In this document: positions 43,051 to 54,724 of the stretch, piece after piece
Layout: each line of letters starts with the position of its first letter
How positions within the stretch are numbered: position 1 is the stretch's first letter
NCBI GenBank assembly: GCA_022036555.1
Contig: CM039135.1
Coordinates: forward strand, 39,086,625 to 39,150,624
Direction of reading: 5' to 3'
Length of the DNA: 64,000 bases
DNA from: Microstegium vimineum
Lineage: Eukaryota > Streptophyta > Magnoliopsida > Poales > Poaceae
Notes under the pieces: generated by a model
Seen by the model: only the letters and a program-made list of their open reading frames with translations
What the model was told of the DNA's origin: nothing
Database searches by the model: none
Made by a program: the position numbers and the translations under genes

Positions 43051-46000
43051 TCATTTTGGTGTGGGAGCTTTCACGACCCTCTTCTCGTTACCACTCCGTG
43101 CCCAGGGCTTCATCTTTCTATGCTTGCAACTGACCTCGACTACCTTGATCTTCTTTTCATGATCTGTAAAAAGTTGGAGCTCCACGTAGTTGTTGTACTG
43201 CTCGGGGCTTTGCACCCCATCAGCTCCCACGATCCGTTGCTTTCCGGACACGACCACGTGCTTCTTTGTATCCGGTGGATACATATAGTACGCCACTTGC
43301 GCTACATTGGTTGCAAGTACTCATTAGTCATCTTTGTAGCCCGTGCTTTTGAGGTTCACGGTGGTTAACCCATAATTGTCCACTACAACTGATTTTGGGT
43401 TGACCCAATGGCACTTGAAACCGGTTATGCGTAAGTTGTGTCCATAGTCAAGGTGCCATATTTTTTTGATCTGCCCATAGAATTGTGTCCTCTTTTGTGT
43501 CAACTCGTCTACGCCCTCGTATCGAACACCGCAGTTCTGTGCTGCACTCTTGTTGTCCTTCTCTTTCGTGTGAAACCTGTACCCCTTCACATCATACCCC
43601 TGCCACGTGGTGACTTGGGTCGACGGGTCTTGCGCAAGCTTCTTTACAGTGTCACTGTCATCGTCATCAACTGATATTTCTTGCTCTTTGATCCACTGAA
43701 CAAAACTGTTCATGTGCTCTTTCTGGACCCATTCCTCCGTGTGCTTTCCATCATGAGCGGTGCGAAGCTCTTCCAGGTGTTGTTCAACGTATTTTTCCAT
43801 GCTCACCAACTGATGGAGGATGCTATAATGAGCACCTTCTACCTCTTTGTTAGGTATATCAGTGCAAACTTTCTGGCCCACGCACCCTGTCCCTTCGGTT
43901 CTTCCCTCGTGCGGGTGAACAGGCAACCCAATCGCCCTCGTGTCTTTAATGTACCTCATACACCAGTTGATTGACTCCTCGGTTGTGTATGCCTCGATCA
44001 TAGAACCTTCAGGGTAAGCACGGTTATGGACGTACCTGTTCAAGGTGGACATGAAGGGCTCGTATGTCCACATCTGGTGTAGGTACACTGGGCCCAATTG
44101 CTCGATCTGGTCAACCATGTGCATCATCAGGTGTGGCATAATGTCAAAGAAAGCCGGTGGAAAGCACATCTCGAGCTGACAGAGGGTCTCCACGATGAAC
44201 TCCTTTAAGGCAGGCAACTCTGCCTTATCGATGGCCTTCTGCGTGATGAAGTTGAAGAAGTATGACATACGGGTTATCACCATCTTCACATATTCTGAAC
44301 TGATAGCTCTAATCAATATTGGAAGGAACACCGTGAGCAGAACGTGATAGTCATGTGAGTTGTAGTCGGTCATTGTGAGGTCTTTCATGGAGACCAGGCT
44401 CTTGATGTTGGAGGAGAAACCGGTGGGCACCTTGATACCCCTCATCAATTTGCAAAAAGTCACCTTCTCGGCATGCGTGAGGTGTATGCAGCCAATGGGA
44501 TATCAACTTTACCGTTATGGGGATTTCCAGGGTGGAGTTCCTTTCTAATGCCCTAGTTGACAAGATCGGTCCGTGACTTGATCTCATCCTTCGTCTTGCC
44601 CGGGATGTCTAGAAGAACACCGATCGTGCTCTCAAACACATTCTTCTCAAGGTGCATGTAGTAGATTGCATGAGGTGTATGTAGTGTTTTCTAGTACGAC
44701 AGGTACTTGAAGAAGATCGACTTCTTCTTGAAAGGGATGACTGGAACATCGTCATCAGGAGATGTCTGCTTGTCGCGCTTTCGCTTCCTAGACGGTTTTG
44801 TCCCTTCCTCTGGTGCTTTCTTCTTCTTACCGAACTCGATGTCATCCATATCCTTCACCATCTCATACACCTTTGGCCCCTACTTTGTCTACGGCATTGG
44901 AAGTCGTTGTGGCTCATCCTTATTGTCAAAGTATTCATTCATATCAGTTCTTCTATACCTGTGTTTGGCCTTAAGGAACCTTCTATGCCGAGTGTACACC
45001 AGCTTGGTGGAACTCGAAAGGTAAGTGTAGCAAGTCCCGTTGATGCAAACTACACATCCAGTCTTCCCTTTGATCTGCCCTGATAGTGAGAAGAGACCGG
45101 GGTAATCAGTGATGGTGACAAAGATGATGGCTTTAAGTGTGAAGCTCTGCTTTTTGTACGCATCCATCATCTCGACCCCAAAATCGAATAGCATCTGCAT
45201 TTCCTCCATGAGCGGCTCTAGGAGGACATCTATATCATTGTTGGGCTGCCTCGGTCTAGAGATAAGCATCGTCAACATAAGGTACCTATGCTTTAGACAC
45301 ATCCAGGGAGGTAGGTTGTAGATGCTGAGGATGACTGGTCAAGTACTGTGCGAGCTGCTTAGGTCCCCGAACGGGTTCATCCCAACGGTACTCAGCGCGA
45401 ACTGGACATGTCTGGGCTCGTCACAAAACTCAGGGTACTCCTTATCGAAATCCTTCCACTGTTGTGCATCGGAGGGGTGTCGTAGCTTGCCATCGTTCTT
45501 GGCCCGATCAGGAGATGCATGCCATGACATCAGCTTCGCGTCCTCTGGATTCCCGAACAGTGCACATAGACTATCGACCACAAGTAGGTACCACACGGAT
45601 AGCGCAGGGCTTTTCCTCAGCGTGTAACCTTCTTCTTCCTCATCTTGTTGAGCCGAGATCTGCTTGGCCGCAGCACTGGGCTTCTTCTTGTTGTTGTTCG
45701 GAAGAATGTCGTTAGCATCCACGCGGCAACTGACATTCCTCTTGTACCGACTGAATCCACAGTGTGGACATTCCGTCATGTTCTCATACTTCTCGCCCCG
45801 GTACATGATGCAGTGGTTAGGGCAAGCATCAAACTTTCTAACTTTCATCGCCACTGGACGGATCAACTTCTTCGCTCGATATGTATTAGCTTGCACCTTG
45901 TTACCTCCCGTAGGGTACGTCGTAGAAAGGTAGCTTAACAACTCGTTGAAGCCAATGTCTAACCAACCATGTCGAGCCTTCATCATCAACATATGGAAGT

Positions 46001-46639
46001 TGAAACTGAGCGTCGTGCACCCCTCCGGACATTTTCCACCATCCTGGTACAGAGGATCAATTGCCGCCTTCTTCATCTCACTGAAATTCTCCAACCACTT
46101 TGGGTTGCCAAACATAACATCATCCTCGTCGATGTGGTTGACTAGATCCTCAAAGAGCTGGACATCTTCGGGTTCCCTCAGAGTAGCATCTTCAGTAGTG
46201 TCACCGTCATCGGCACCATCATCATCTGGAATGTTCTCGAGCAATTCTTCAACTGTGTGTAGTCACGAGAATTGTTGTCATCATCGGTGGCGGCTGGCAC
46301 TGGAACGGAAGGTGGTGGTGGTCGAACATGATCTTGGTTGTTCACCGTCGCCGTCAACGAGCTCACTCCAGATACACCGCAACTCGCATCGAGACTTTGT
46401 TCACCATGAGAAGTCCAAACCGTGTAACCCTCCATAAACCCGTTGACAATCAGATGTGATTGCACCGTACCATCTGGGTAGCCTCTGAGGTTCCGGCATT
46501 TAGAACATGGACATACGGTTGTCGTCCGCTTCAAACTAGCACGATGAGCTTTCGCAGCTGCCATAAACTTCCTCAGTTCGCTAAGGTACCGAAGATCAAG
46601 CACCCTATCAATGTGGTACATCCATTCGGACCTGTCCAT
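43051..46639 (-). pseudogene. CACTA transposase, TNP2 family
   Basis: This is a remnant of the transposase that would cut out and reinsert the element. The N-terminus has the transposase-associated domain (WMYHIDRVLDLRYLSELR, with Cys in CPCSKCRN). The TNP2 core follows: NHCIMYRGEKYENMTECPHCG (a zinc-binding region), LMSWHASPDRAKNDGKL, VGMNPFGDLSSSHST, GQIKGKTGCVVC and MHLEKNVFESTIG. Downstream come the DUF4218-like region (MCFPPAFFDIMPHLMMHM, MWTYEPFMSTLNRYV) and a DUF4216-like end (YGQIKKIWHLDYG, then, after an intron, VAYYMYPPDTKK). Breaks: a frameshift near 46250, in-frame stops at about 45339, 44889 and 44535, and others near 44490. The gene order, transposase then protease ORF on one strand, is usual for grass CACTA elements. 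Confidence 0.88.
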
Positions 46640-47266
46640 CGTAGCTTAACACACAACAAAACAACAAAGTTCTATATAAAAAAAATAGATCTACTTCATG
46701 AATCTAGACACACATGATGAGACATGTCACACTAAAAAGTGAGAATAAAAGAGAGAAATAGGTGTATGGAACAATCATGTACCTCTTATTGTCCTCTCCT
46801 CCCAAAATCAAAGCTCTAAAACTCAATGTGATGCTTTAGTGAAAAAATCGGCAATAACTCCGCCCCCAACAAGATGAGAGATCAAGATGTACAAAACTTT
46901 AGCCACACCGGTAATCTAGAATAAAAAAACACATGTTTTATATGATCTAGACATGGATCTATAAAGAAACTAGACTAAAAACACAAACTAGATCTAAATC
47001 CATGCATGGTGGATCCCATGGATCTAGATCTAGATCCACATGAGGAGAATTGCACTAAAAAGAGAGAAAACGAGGGAGGAGAGGGGTGGGAGAGCAATCA
47101 TGTACCTCTATTTGTGTCCTACTCCCCCAAATCAAAGCTCTAAAAGTGAATTTGAAGATTTGATGAAAAATTCGGGCAACACCTCGCACCCCCCCCCCAC
47201 GTTTTGCAAGAGAAGTCGTGGGGAAGAATGAGGGAGGGCTGCTGCTATATATAGGGCGGGGATAAC
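46640..47266. other. CACTA 5' region upstream of TNP2
   Basis: No gene. A duplicated stretch (GTACCTCTTATTGTCC... near 46780 and GTACCTCTATTTGTGTCC... near 47103) both lead to CAAATCAAAGCTCTAAAA. 46960-47045 has repeated GATCTAGATC phrases. Confidence 0.6.
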
Positions 47267-47566
47267 CGCAGCGGGCAACGTAATATGCCCGCTGCGGTAA
47301 ATGAGCATCTACCGCATCGGGCAGCTTAATCCGCCCACTACGGTAAATGGATTTACCGCAGCGGGCGCCTTATGCTGCCCGCTGCGGTAGATGCTCATTT
47401 ACCGCAGTGGGCGGGTTATGTGGCCCGCTGCGGTAAATGGAATAACCGCAGCGGGCAACGCAGTGGCCAGCTACCCAAGCTGGCCGCCGGTTTACCGCAG
47501 CGGACGCTTAAGATGTCCGCTGCCAGGCGTCAAAGGCCAACGCTGCGGTAAATGATTCCTGTAGCT
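47267..47566. repeat. CACTA subterminal repeat array and terminus
   Basis: At least ten copies of TTTACCGCAGCGGGC-type motifs lie in alternating orientations, pairing into hairpins with 8-16-bp loops. On the plus strand the array ends GCTGCGGTAAATGATTCCTGTAGCT. The expected outer bases are GTAGTG, so the terminal dinucleotide is changed. These motifs are the known kind of binding site for CACTA-encoded DNA-binding proteins. Confidence 0.88.
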
Positions 47567-48757
47567 AAATGAAATTTTCTTTGCACGAATAATAACTCTA
47601 TGAGTAGTGAAATTAAATATCAATGAAACTATAGAATAAAACTCTATATTAAAAGTAGATGTTTCGTCTAAGTTTTATTTTATTTCATATAACATGATAA
47701 ATTTAGAAACAACGTCATAAAACTCTCATCTAAGACTAGCCTTGGTATAAAAAATATGTCTAGACTCAACTCGACATATACTTTGTAACACGGATATAAT
47801 TAGGATTGGCTAAATCTTAAGTCAAATAAATTTTAAGATCCATAATAAATGCTAGTGTAATAAAGAATCAATCTCATATATATATAAAAAAAAGGATTAG
47901 CTCAACTTAAATGGATGGCTATTGTGCGCACATCTTGTCAGTTTAAAGGTGGAAGGCGAGATAGATGTCTACACGCACGTCATGAAACACATAAACTTGG
48001 ACAACTATGTAATGGCTTGAGTTGTGGGACATCATTAAAAGTTTTGTAGCTTCAAACTGAAAGCAAGAAGGATAAGAGTGAGAAACGATGCAGCAAAGGA
48101 GAGAAAAGAGTGGAGACAGTTTTTTTAAAAAATTAGAATATACGTGGAGAGAGAGTAAGGAACGGATGCTTTTAATGTTAAGTATACATGTAGATATAGA
48201 GGTTCTCCTCAATATACTTATTTTTTTGGAATGTTTGGAATATATTAGTGCTTAATTGAAAAATACCGATGTACCATTATTTATTGAAGTTAAATAACGT
48301 TTAGTGAGGAATAAGTGGTTAATAAAAAAATGCACCAGTCTGCAGTCTAAGGTTAATATATATTAAGCATTTTCATGCTAAAACATCAAATTTTTAGACA
48401 AACCAGCACCTCCTGGGGCAAGGATCGGCAGTGTCCCGGCCAATGTATTATTCAGAGAGCTTTCAGACGTCCGTAAGTCCGTTGTAAGCACAAGTCTAGC
48501 TAACATGAGGGCGAACAACAGTAATCCCTTGCTTAGCCGACAACTAGCACTAGCTAGTACTTAGCTAAGATGCTGCTACGACCGGCTGGATTGTGCGGCT
48601 CTTCATCAGGCACCACAAATACAAAGCAAAGCAGTACGTCGCTTTCCACGACGGAAGCCGATAGGCACCGTGCACCAACACTGAATGAATGGACAAAAAT
48701 TTGTTGCACCATCATGCGCATGCCAAGACGATGCCCACGACACAACCACCGTGAGAA
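47567..48757. other. Intergenic and upstream region of the aspartic protease gene
   Basis: AT-rich, with a dispersed repeat at 47853-47936. No supported coding frame. 48560-48757 becomes GC-richer toward the promoter of the protease gene. Confidence 0.5.
47853..47936 (+). repeat. Dispersed repeat, copy B
   Basis: Same order of ATAATAAATGCTAG, AATAAAGAATCAAT and GATTAGCTCAACTTAAAT...ATGGCTATTGTG as 7409-7491, with an AT-rich length change in the middle. Confidence 0.75.
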
Positions 48758-48770
48758 TTATATATATAAG
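48758..48770 (+). promoter_or_regulatory. TATA box of the aspartic protease gene
   Basis: TTATATATATAAG lies about 45-70 bp upstream of the two candidate start codons (48814 and 48841). It rules out the more upstream ATG at 48685 as the real start. Confidence 0.6.
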
Positions 48771-48840
48771 TAACCTCTCACTAAACCCAAAAGCTAAACC
48801 ACTACTCAAGTGCATGCATGCCCGTCCTAGTTTCCAAGGC

Positions 48841-50211
48841 ATGGCACCCCATGGCATGCATATCGTCCTCCCCGCCGTCGTGTGCCTCACCGTTGCCGTC
48901 ACCGTCACCGCCGCCTGCCACTGCTTGACTGACTTCCGAGCTGACCTTAACCACCCCTACGCTGGCAGCTCGCTCTCTACAAACGACATCATTATCCACG
49001 CCGCCCGCGCCAGCAAGGCCCGGGCGGCGAGGATCAACGCCAGGCTAGCGCGCGTCCTCGGCAGAGGCGGCGCCAGAGGAGACCTCTCGGCGGCCGACGT
49101 GCCCGTCGCCCCGCTCAGCGACCAGGGCCACTCGCTGACCGTGGGCATCGGCACGCCACCGCAGCCACGTACTCTCATCGTCGACACCGGCAGCGACCTC
49201 ATCTGGACGAACTGCAGGCTGCCACGCCACACCGGCACGGCGAGGCAGCAGCGCGAGCCGCTCTACTACGAGCCCCGCAAGTCCTGCTCCTTCGCCTTCC
49301 TCCCCTGCAGCGACAGGCTGTGCCAGGAAGGCATGTTCAGTGACAAGAACTGCACCAGCAACAGGTGCATGTATGACGAGCTGTACGGCAGCGGCGAGGC
49401 CGACGGCGTGCTCGCGTCCGAGACCTTCACCTTCGGCGTGAACAGCAAGGTCTCCGTCCCGCTCGGCTTCGGCTGCGGCGTCCTCTCAGAGGGGGACCTC
49501 GTCGGCGCCTCCGGCCTCTTGGGGCTGAGTCCGGGGATCATGTCTCTCGTATCGCAGCTGTCCATACCAAAGTTCTCCTACTGCCTCACGCCTTTCGCCG
49601 AGCGCAAGACCAGCCCGCTGTTGTTCGGTGCAATGGCGGACCTGCGCAGGTACAAGACGACGGGGCCGGTCCAGACCACTTCCATATTGAGGAACCCAGC
49701 AATGGAGACGGCGGCCTACTACTACGTGCCACTGGTGGGACTGTCTCTCGGGACGAAGCGGCTGGACGTGCCGGCGACCAGCCTCGGGATAAAGCCGGAC
49801 GGCAGCGGCGGCGCCATCGTCGACTCGGGCAGCACGATTGCGTACCTCGTGGAGACGGCGTTCAGTGCCGTGAAGAAGGCCGTGCTCGAGACGGTGAGGC
49901 TCCCGGTGGTGAACGGGACGACCGGCGAGGACTATGAGCTGTGCTTCGCGCTGCCGAGCGGCGTGGCGATGGGGGCAGTGAAGACGCCGCCGCTTGTGCT
50001 GCACTTCGACGGCGGCGCCGCGATGGTGCTGCCGCGGGATAACTACTTCCAGGAGCCGAGAGCCGGGTTGATGTGCCTGGCTGTGGGCAGCATGCCGGAT
50101 GACTTCGGCTTGAACGTCATCGGCAACGTCCAGCAGCAGAACATGCACGTGCTGTTTGATGTGCGCAACCAGAAGTTCTCCTTCGCGCCCACAAAATGTG
50201 ATGGCATCTGA
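48841..50211 (+). CDS. Nepenthesin-type aspartic protease (A1 family), intronless
   Basis: A secreted or vacuolar pepsin-like protease of the plant nepenthesin/CDR1-like subclass, 456 residues from ATG 48841. A further in-frame ATG at 48814 would add nine. The start is chosen because a signal peptide (MHIVLPAVVCLTVAVTVTA) follows at once and the TATA box lies just upstream. Order: signal peptide; prosegment; first catalytic motif VDTGSDLIWTNC with Asp115; Cys-rich nepenthesin insert (CSFAFLPCSDRLC, NCTSNRCMYDELYG); flap region with YGSGEADGVLASE; second catalytic motif IVDSGSTIAYL with Asp328; and a C-terminal end LFDVRNQKFSFAP. Both catalytic aspartates are intact and no lesion was seen. GC content is high, as for many single-exon grass genes. 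A degenerate copy lies at 51829-52000. The substrate is unknown. Confidence 0.93.
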   Translation: MAPHGMHIVLPAVVCLTVAVTVTAACHCLTDFRADLNHPYAGSSLSTNDIIIHAARASKARAARINARLARVLGRGGARGDLSAADVPVAPLSDQGHSLTVGIGTPPQPRTLIVDTGSDLIWTNCRLPRHTGTARQQREPLYYEPRKSCSFAFLPCSDRLCQEGMFSDKNCTSNRCMYDELYGSGEADGVLASETFTFGVNSKVSVPLGFGCGVLSEGDLVGASGLLGLSPGIMSLVSQLSIPKFSYCLTPFAERKTSPLLFGAMADLRRYKTTGPVQTTSILRNPAMETAAYYYVPLVGLSLGTKRLDVPATSLGIKPDGSGGAIVDSGSTIAYLVETAFSAVKKAVLETVRLPVVNGTTGEDYELCFALPSGVAMGAVKTPPLVLHFDGGAAMVLPRDNYFQEPRAGLMCLAVGSMPDDFGLNVIGNVQQQNMHVLFDVRNQKFSFAPTKCDGI

Positions 50212-50943
50212 ATTTTATCTGGGAGCCACGCAACTGCAACTCTGCAAGCGCAATTGCAGCCTGTATATATAGTATATAATTCCTTTTCCAAATCCTGAGG
50301 GGACGAAAATGTGCAAGTGCAAGGCCGAGGCACCAACAACCCTCTGCTATCGGCAAACACGAGCAAATTAAAGGATAAGCTTTAATTTGAGCAATTGTCT
50401 GTCATATGTATTTATCATTTGGCTTATTGGCTAGCAAAAAAACAATGTATCAATCATTTTTCCCCAGCACAATATAGGACTTTCGTGGCATCTCAAAAAA
50501 AAAGTATTAATAGATGGGTCTCGTGCGTCTTACACTTCCGTGGCAAAAAAGAAATGATAACGGCGTCCGCCAAGGAAAAAGTAAACAAATGAAAGCTAAG
50601 AGAATATAGATACATACATTTAATAAAATGGGGTGCTTAATATGTTGTTATTTATTCTCAAAAAAATGTTGTTATATGGTAGCAGGAGTAGTACTAAGCA
50701 TCTTCTGAAGGCTACCTAAACAGAGGTGGTGGAGCCAAGAAAAAAGAAAAAAAAACTCAAGCAAGCAACCTGCATGTTTGATTTGAGGTATCCCTCTATC
50801 CTAGATGACACGGTGCATCATGAGTCTATCCCTCAAATTTGGAGTGACTCCATTTATCATACGAGTATAAATTATTAGTTTGTGACGAATAAGGTGATGA
50901 TGGACAGACTACTTGAAAATAAAGGCCCCCAAATACCCCCTCT
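50212..50943. other. Downstream region of the aspartic protease gene
   Basis: Presumed 3' UTR followed by AT-rich spacer, with no other gene. Multiple A-rich runs make the polyadenylation site ambiguous. Confidence 0.5.
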
Positions 50944-51205
50944 GAGCATCTCCAAGAGATAGTCAAATTTAGTGATTTAGTTATTCTCTAAAATAGATAA
51001 TACTAGATTACTCCAACAGACTCTGTAAAATGAAGAGTCTAAATGGTTAGTGAGGTAGGTTATCCAAAGATAGAGAGCGAATGAAGTGGAATGAAGAGCT
51101 ACTAAATTTAGAAAGTTATTTACAGTCTGTTGGAGACGTTTTTTCCTTTCATAATAGAAAATTTTATATTTAAAAAACGATTTAGCTAATCTCTTGGAGA
51201 TGCTC
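50944..51205. mobile_element. MITE with GAGCATCTCCAAGAGAT inverted ends
   Basis: Perfect 17-bp terminal inverted repeats (50944-50960 and 51189-51205) extend imperfectly to about 28 bp. Inside is a second inverted pair (CTCCAACAGACTCTGTAAA and TTTACAGTCTGTTGGAG). 262 bp, no ORF. A target-site duplication is not clear, so the superfamily is unassigned, though GAGCATCTCCAA ends are common among grass MITEs. Confidence 0.85.
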
Positions 51206-51687
51206 TTACTATCTTCTCCAATGGGTCAAGTAGAATACAACTCTACTAATTAGTGAACAACTACCGGTTCCAAAACCAGTCATCAACACCACAGCTCCCA
51301 TGATTTTTCTTTTTCAGAAAAATCTTCATTCCCACATCTTTTCTTTTTTTTTGGAAAGTTTAAAAATTATACAAATAACTGATGTACATAGTATTGCGTG
51401 ACAATTTATCATCATAACTTTTATTGTTTCTTTTTTGGGAAAAAAATCCATAAGTTTTTATTTTTGGAAAGTACAAAGTTATACACACAAATTATGTGAA
51501 TAACGTTTTGTGGAACGACTTATTATCACAATTTGTTATCATAATTTTTCTGAAAAAACTTTCCATTGTTAGAAAATTACAAAGTCATGATCACAACTTA
51601 TTGCATAACTTTTAATGTGACAAATTATTATGACAACTTCTCATCATAACTTTTTCAAATTATGGTCATAAGACTCAATTAGATCAA

Positions 51688-51689
<2 letters not shown>
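51206..51689. other. AT-rich spacer with ATAACTT repeats
   Basis: Noncoding. CATAACTTTT and ACAACTTATT/ACAATTTATCATC phrases recur at about 100-bp spacing (51410-51660), suggesting a degenerate tandem repeat. Confidence 0.5.

Positions 51690-51751
<62 letters not shown>
51690..51751. repeat. (AG)n microsatellite
   Basis: About 31 uninterrupted AG units. Confidence 0.97.
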
Positions 51752-51754
<3 letters not shown>

Positions 51755-51828
51755 GGTGAACAAGAAAGAACACGGTTCATGCATCATATATGACAACTTC
51801 TCATCATATATTGTGCCGATCAGTCCGT

Positions 51829-52000
51829 TCGGCAGGTTGGACCATACACTGACCGTCAGCATCGGCACTCCACCGCAGCCACGCACACCCATCCTCGTCC
51901 ATCGGCAACTATCAGCAACAGCATCGGCACTCTTCGACGTGCAGAGAACCACAAGCTCTCCTTCGCGCCCACACGCCACACAGTGCAATCAGATTTGAGG
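51829..52000 (+). pseudogene. Internally deleted copy of the aspartic protease gene
   Basis: The plus-strand translation DHTLTVSIGTPPQPRTPI matches GHSLTVGIGTPPQPRTLI of the intact gene just before its first catalytic Asp. About 60 bp later LFDVQ and, in another register, LSFAPT match the intact gene's last residues (LFDVRNQKFSFAP). The whole region between, including both catalytic motifs, is missing and a frameshift is present. It is therefore a nonfunctional remnant of a tandem copy, 1.6 kb downstream of its parent. Confidence 0.85.
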
Positions 52001-53838
52001 TGTGAAATGAGCCTCCACTTTGGAGTGGAGTAGCCTAGTGCACAACTAACAATAGTTTCCAAGGAAATTGTCCATCATGCTTTAATTTCCTAGTGGATCT
52101 TGTAATAATAAGTGGCATCCTGTTGCAATCACGTATACTTGTCAGCTTTCAACTTTAGTGATGCAAGTGATCAAGAAACTAATCAGATTAATCGGCCACG
52201 CTTTCTAAAAATATATTGTTTTTTCAAATGCATTACACCGAGTTAATATAAATTCTTGAAAATAATACTTACGGCATGGCATCTGCCTTGAAAGAAACAC
52301 ATAGCCCCTTCAAGCGGCAGCTGTCAGTCCCTTATTTCTACATGGAAGCATTCCTACAGAAACGACTATATCACTGGGAATATCCAACCATTTACTACTA
52401 AATGTAAAGGTTGTGTAGTCAAGTGGTAGTTGCATTGGTTATCCATGGAGGAAAAAGAACATTATCTCTCTCTCTTTTTGAACAATGGCTAGTAGGGTTT
52501 CTTATATTAATCTCTGGCTGCACTAGCTCTTTTCTTAATATTTTTTAATTTAGTACAGACAGTCCTTCAGGGCTTGTACAATGCAAAGGGCACTTAGATA
52601 GAAAGAGAAAATACTTTGTAACTAAGCGTCTTTCAACTTATTTCTCCAACGCAAAATATATTTGGAGGCACTTCAATTCTAGCCGTTACCTTGCATGCAA
52701 ATACACAGCACTAGGGGTCACGCAAGGAGCCAGTCCAGGCGTCGATGCCTCACGGAGCGCTGATTCTGTTTTTAAGCGTCTCAAGTCATCCACTTTGGAC
52801 TCCACGGTGGCAAAAAAAAAAATGATTTAACGGCTGATAACCATCCATAAGCGCCCAGCGCTGTACTAGCCCTCATGTTCCATAAAAAAATAAGAAACAC
52901 ATAGCCACCAAAAGAGAAACCACACACTTTACTAACTAATGATTCAAAAACTAAAATGTCATTCAATGTGCCTAAAAAAGATAACATTTTCCAACTGTAG
53001 CAACTACCAAGTGTTGTGAAGGCCATAGAAACCAAATCATATATATCCAGCTTTTGTAGGATACCCCACATACGGAGCTAGCAAATAACCAAGAAGTTAA
53101 CCAGCAAAGGATAAAATTATTTCTCTCATGCACTTGCTACCATAGCACATAAAAAAAGTGCTCAAAGTTTCTTGTATGTGTGTTGACGCAGGAGGGGGTA
53201 CGGATCACACAGCAGCAAGACTTTGGAAGTTCAGGAGGTTGTAGACAACCTACAACGCAGCAAGAACGCGAGCAAATCGATTAAACTGATCTAGAGACCG
53301 ATTAGGCCAATTTAGGGTTTGTTCTTGGCCAAAAAATCTCCCGAAGAGCGCATGGCCGGAGAATCGTCTTCTAGACCAGCAAGGTCGCCTAGGATGATGC
53401 TGAATCTCGTCGGGAGACGCAACGAACAATAGTAGGGGATGAAAAGAGGGTAAAGGGTTGGTTTGTAGTGTTTTTTTATGCTTTGATAGATGGGATCTCA
53501 ATCATCTGTGATTCTCTCATATGTTGAGAGAGGGTGGTCTTATCTAGTAGAAAACAACTCCAAAAAACGTTTTACAAGTTTCCCACGTCGAAAACATATA
53601 CCAAAAATTGATTTAGAAACCAATGTGACTCAAAATCCAAGATGAATTGGCTAAGCCAACTGGGTCCTCGGGCTCACGCAGCCCCATAGGATGTGTTAAG
53701 CGATAGTCAGTTTAGCCGACTAGGACATCTGGCTAAGCCAACTGGCCCAGCTCACTATGGCTCGTCATCTTTTCCATGTGATTTCTTTGATCTTTTTGCT
53801 AACCATTTGACCTCCAACGCGTACAAGATGTTTATAAC
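52001..53838. other. Intergenic, nothing recognised
   Basis: No supported coding sequence. 53170-53770 has moderate GC with phrases such as GGCTAAGCCAACTGG and TTTAGCCGACTAGG, probably from a retroelement. Confidence 0.4.
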
Positions 53839-54302
53839 TTGTTGATGATGCTCCAAGACAACCTTGGAACATTTTTTAGTGTCGCCAACGGCCTTGTGAA
53901 GATGGTTCAGCGCGTTATTAGCGGGCGGGTGGACCTAGCACCTACTCCACAGCGAAGACGTAGAGCTAGGCAACATGATAGATGCGTACTACATCCCGAT
54001 CGACCAGGGCCCTCCACCATGACTTGACATCTACAACCTCGACAAGCTCATGACATCCCTGCAGAACACCAATGGGCGTGCAAAGGTAGTCGTACATGTT
54101 GTGGTCTCCCTCATCGAGGCGCTAGGATGTATGTCGCCACCGTCGCCAAGGAGCGCGGATGGATTGTGATGGGCCTCCCCAATCTCGCTCGACTTGTTGC
54201 ACACGCCGTCAAGGTGGACCGACTCACCGGTGAGCTCCTGTCCCACTTCATCACACATCCAGCAAACACGGGCAACGCCTTCATCCTCAAGAATATCACG
54301 TA
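53839..54302 (+). pseudogene. Unrecognised ORF fragment, left side of Copia insertion
   Basis: The plus-strand translation gives DAYYIPIDQGPPP, then RAKVVVHVVVSLIEALG, then, after a frameshift near 54120, ATVAKERGWIVMGLPNLARLVAHAVKVDRL and HFITHPANTGNAF. It breaks at the Copia LTR at 54303. The frame resumes after the Copia element (59149-59233) as STVCHLAGQVFITCLP...ERVISLF and a stop. I do not recognise the family. It could be a cellular gene or another element's ORF. Confidence 0.55.
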
Positions 54303-54496
54303 TGTTATATAATAGATATCTTTACATATGTCTATGTACATTGTATCTTGGTAATAGGGTTAGCATCTAGTTAGCATTCCTAACAAACTTGTAACAAACT
54401 CCTCTTGTATGTACCACCGCCGTGGGGTTATTCCTCAGCCTATATAACATGGAACCGAGGACCAAGGTAAGGTAACCTCGTTAACCTATTTTTACA
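54303..54496 (+). repeat. 5' LTR of the Copia element
   Basis: 194 bp, with CCTATATAACATGG (TATA-like) near 54437, ending TTTTTACA. Confidence 0.85.
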
Positions 54497-54724
54497 TGAT
54501 ATCTAGAGCCTATTTCCTCACGGAGCTCTCATCATGTCCTCCTCCACCATCGCGCAACACACTGTTCTTTCCTCTCTTGGTTTTCTGCCTGTTAGCGAGA
54601 AATTGACTAGCAGGAAACTTCCCCTATAGCACGCTCAAGTCCTCTCCTCAATCTGAGGAGCGGAGGTCTTCGAGTTCCTCAGCCCCATAGCTAAACCACC
54701 AACCAAATAATTTCCTAAGAAGAA

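Larger units (their letters stand above)
37655..47566 (-). mobile_element. Large CACTA (En/Spm-type) transposon, truncated at its 3' end
   Basis: Two minus-strand genes are present: a TNP2-type transposase (46639-43051) and a second ORF with a Ulp1-like protease (41275-37655). The right end has an array of the subterminal motif ACCGCAGCGGGC in inverted pairs (47267-47566). The terminus, read inward on the minus strand, is AGCTACAGGAATCATTTACC. This matches the CACTACAGGAATCATTTACCG-type end except that the outermost two or three bases are changed. The left end is missing because a gypsy LTR sits inside ORF2. Many stops and frameshifts show it is inactive. Confidence 0.85.

Noticed and set aside
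48685..48840. Upstream start for the aspartic protease (508 codons)
   Set aside because: The TATA box at 48758-48770 lies inside this extension, and the signal peptide begins at the later ATG.
49486..50162. 220-codon minus-strand frame opposite the aspartic protease
   Set aside because: A GC-driven shadow of the intact plus-strand gene, with no domain match.
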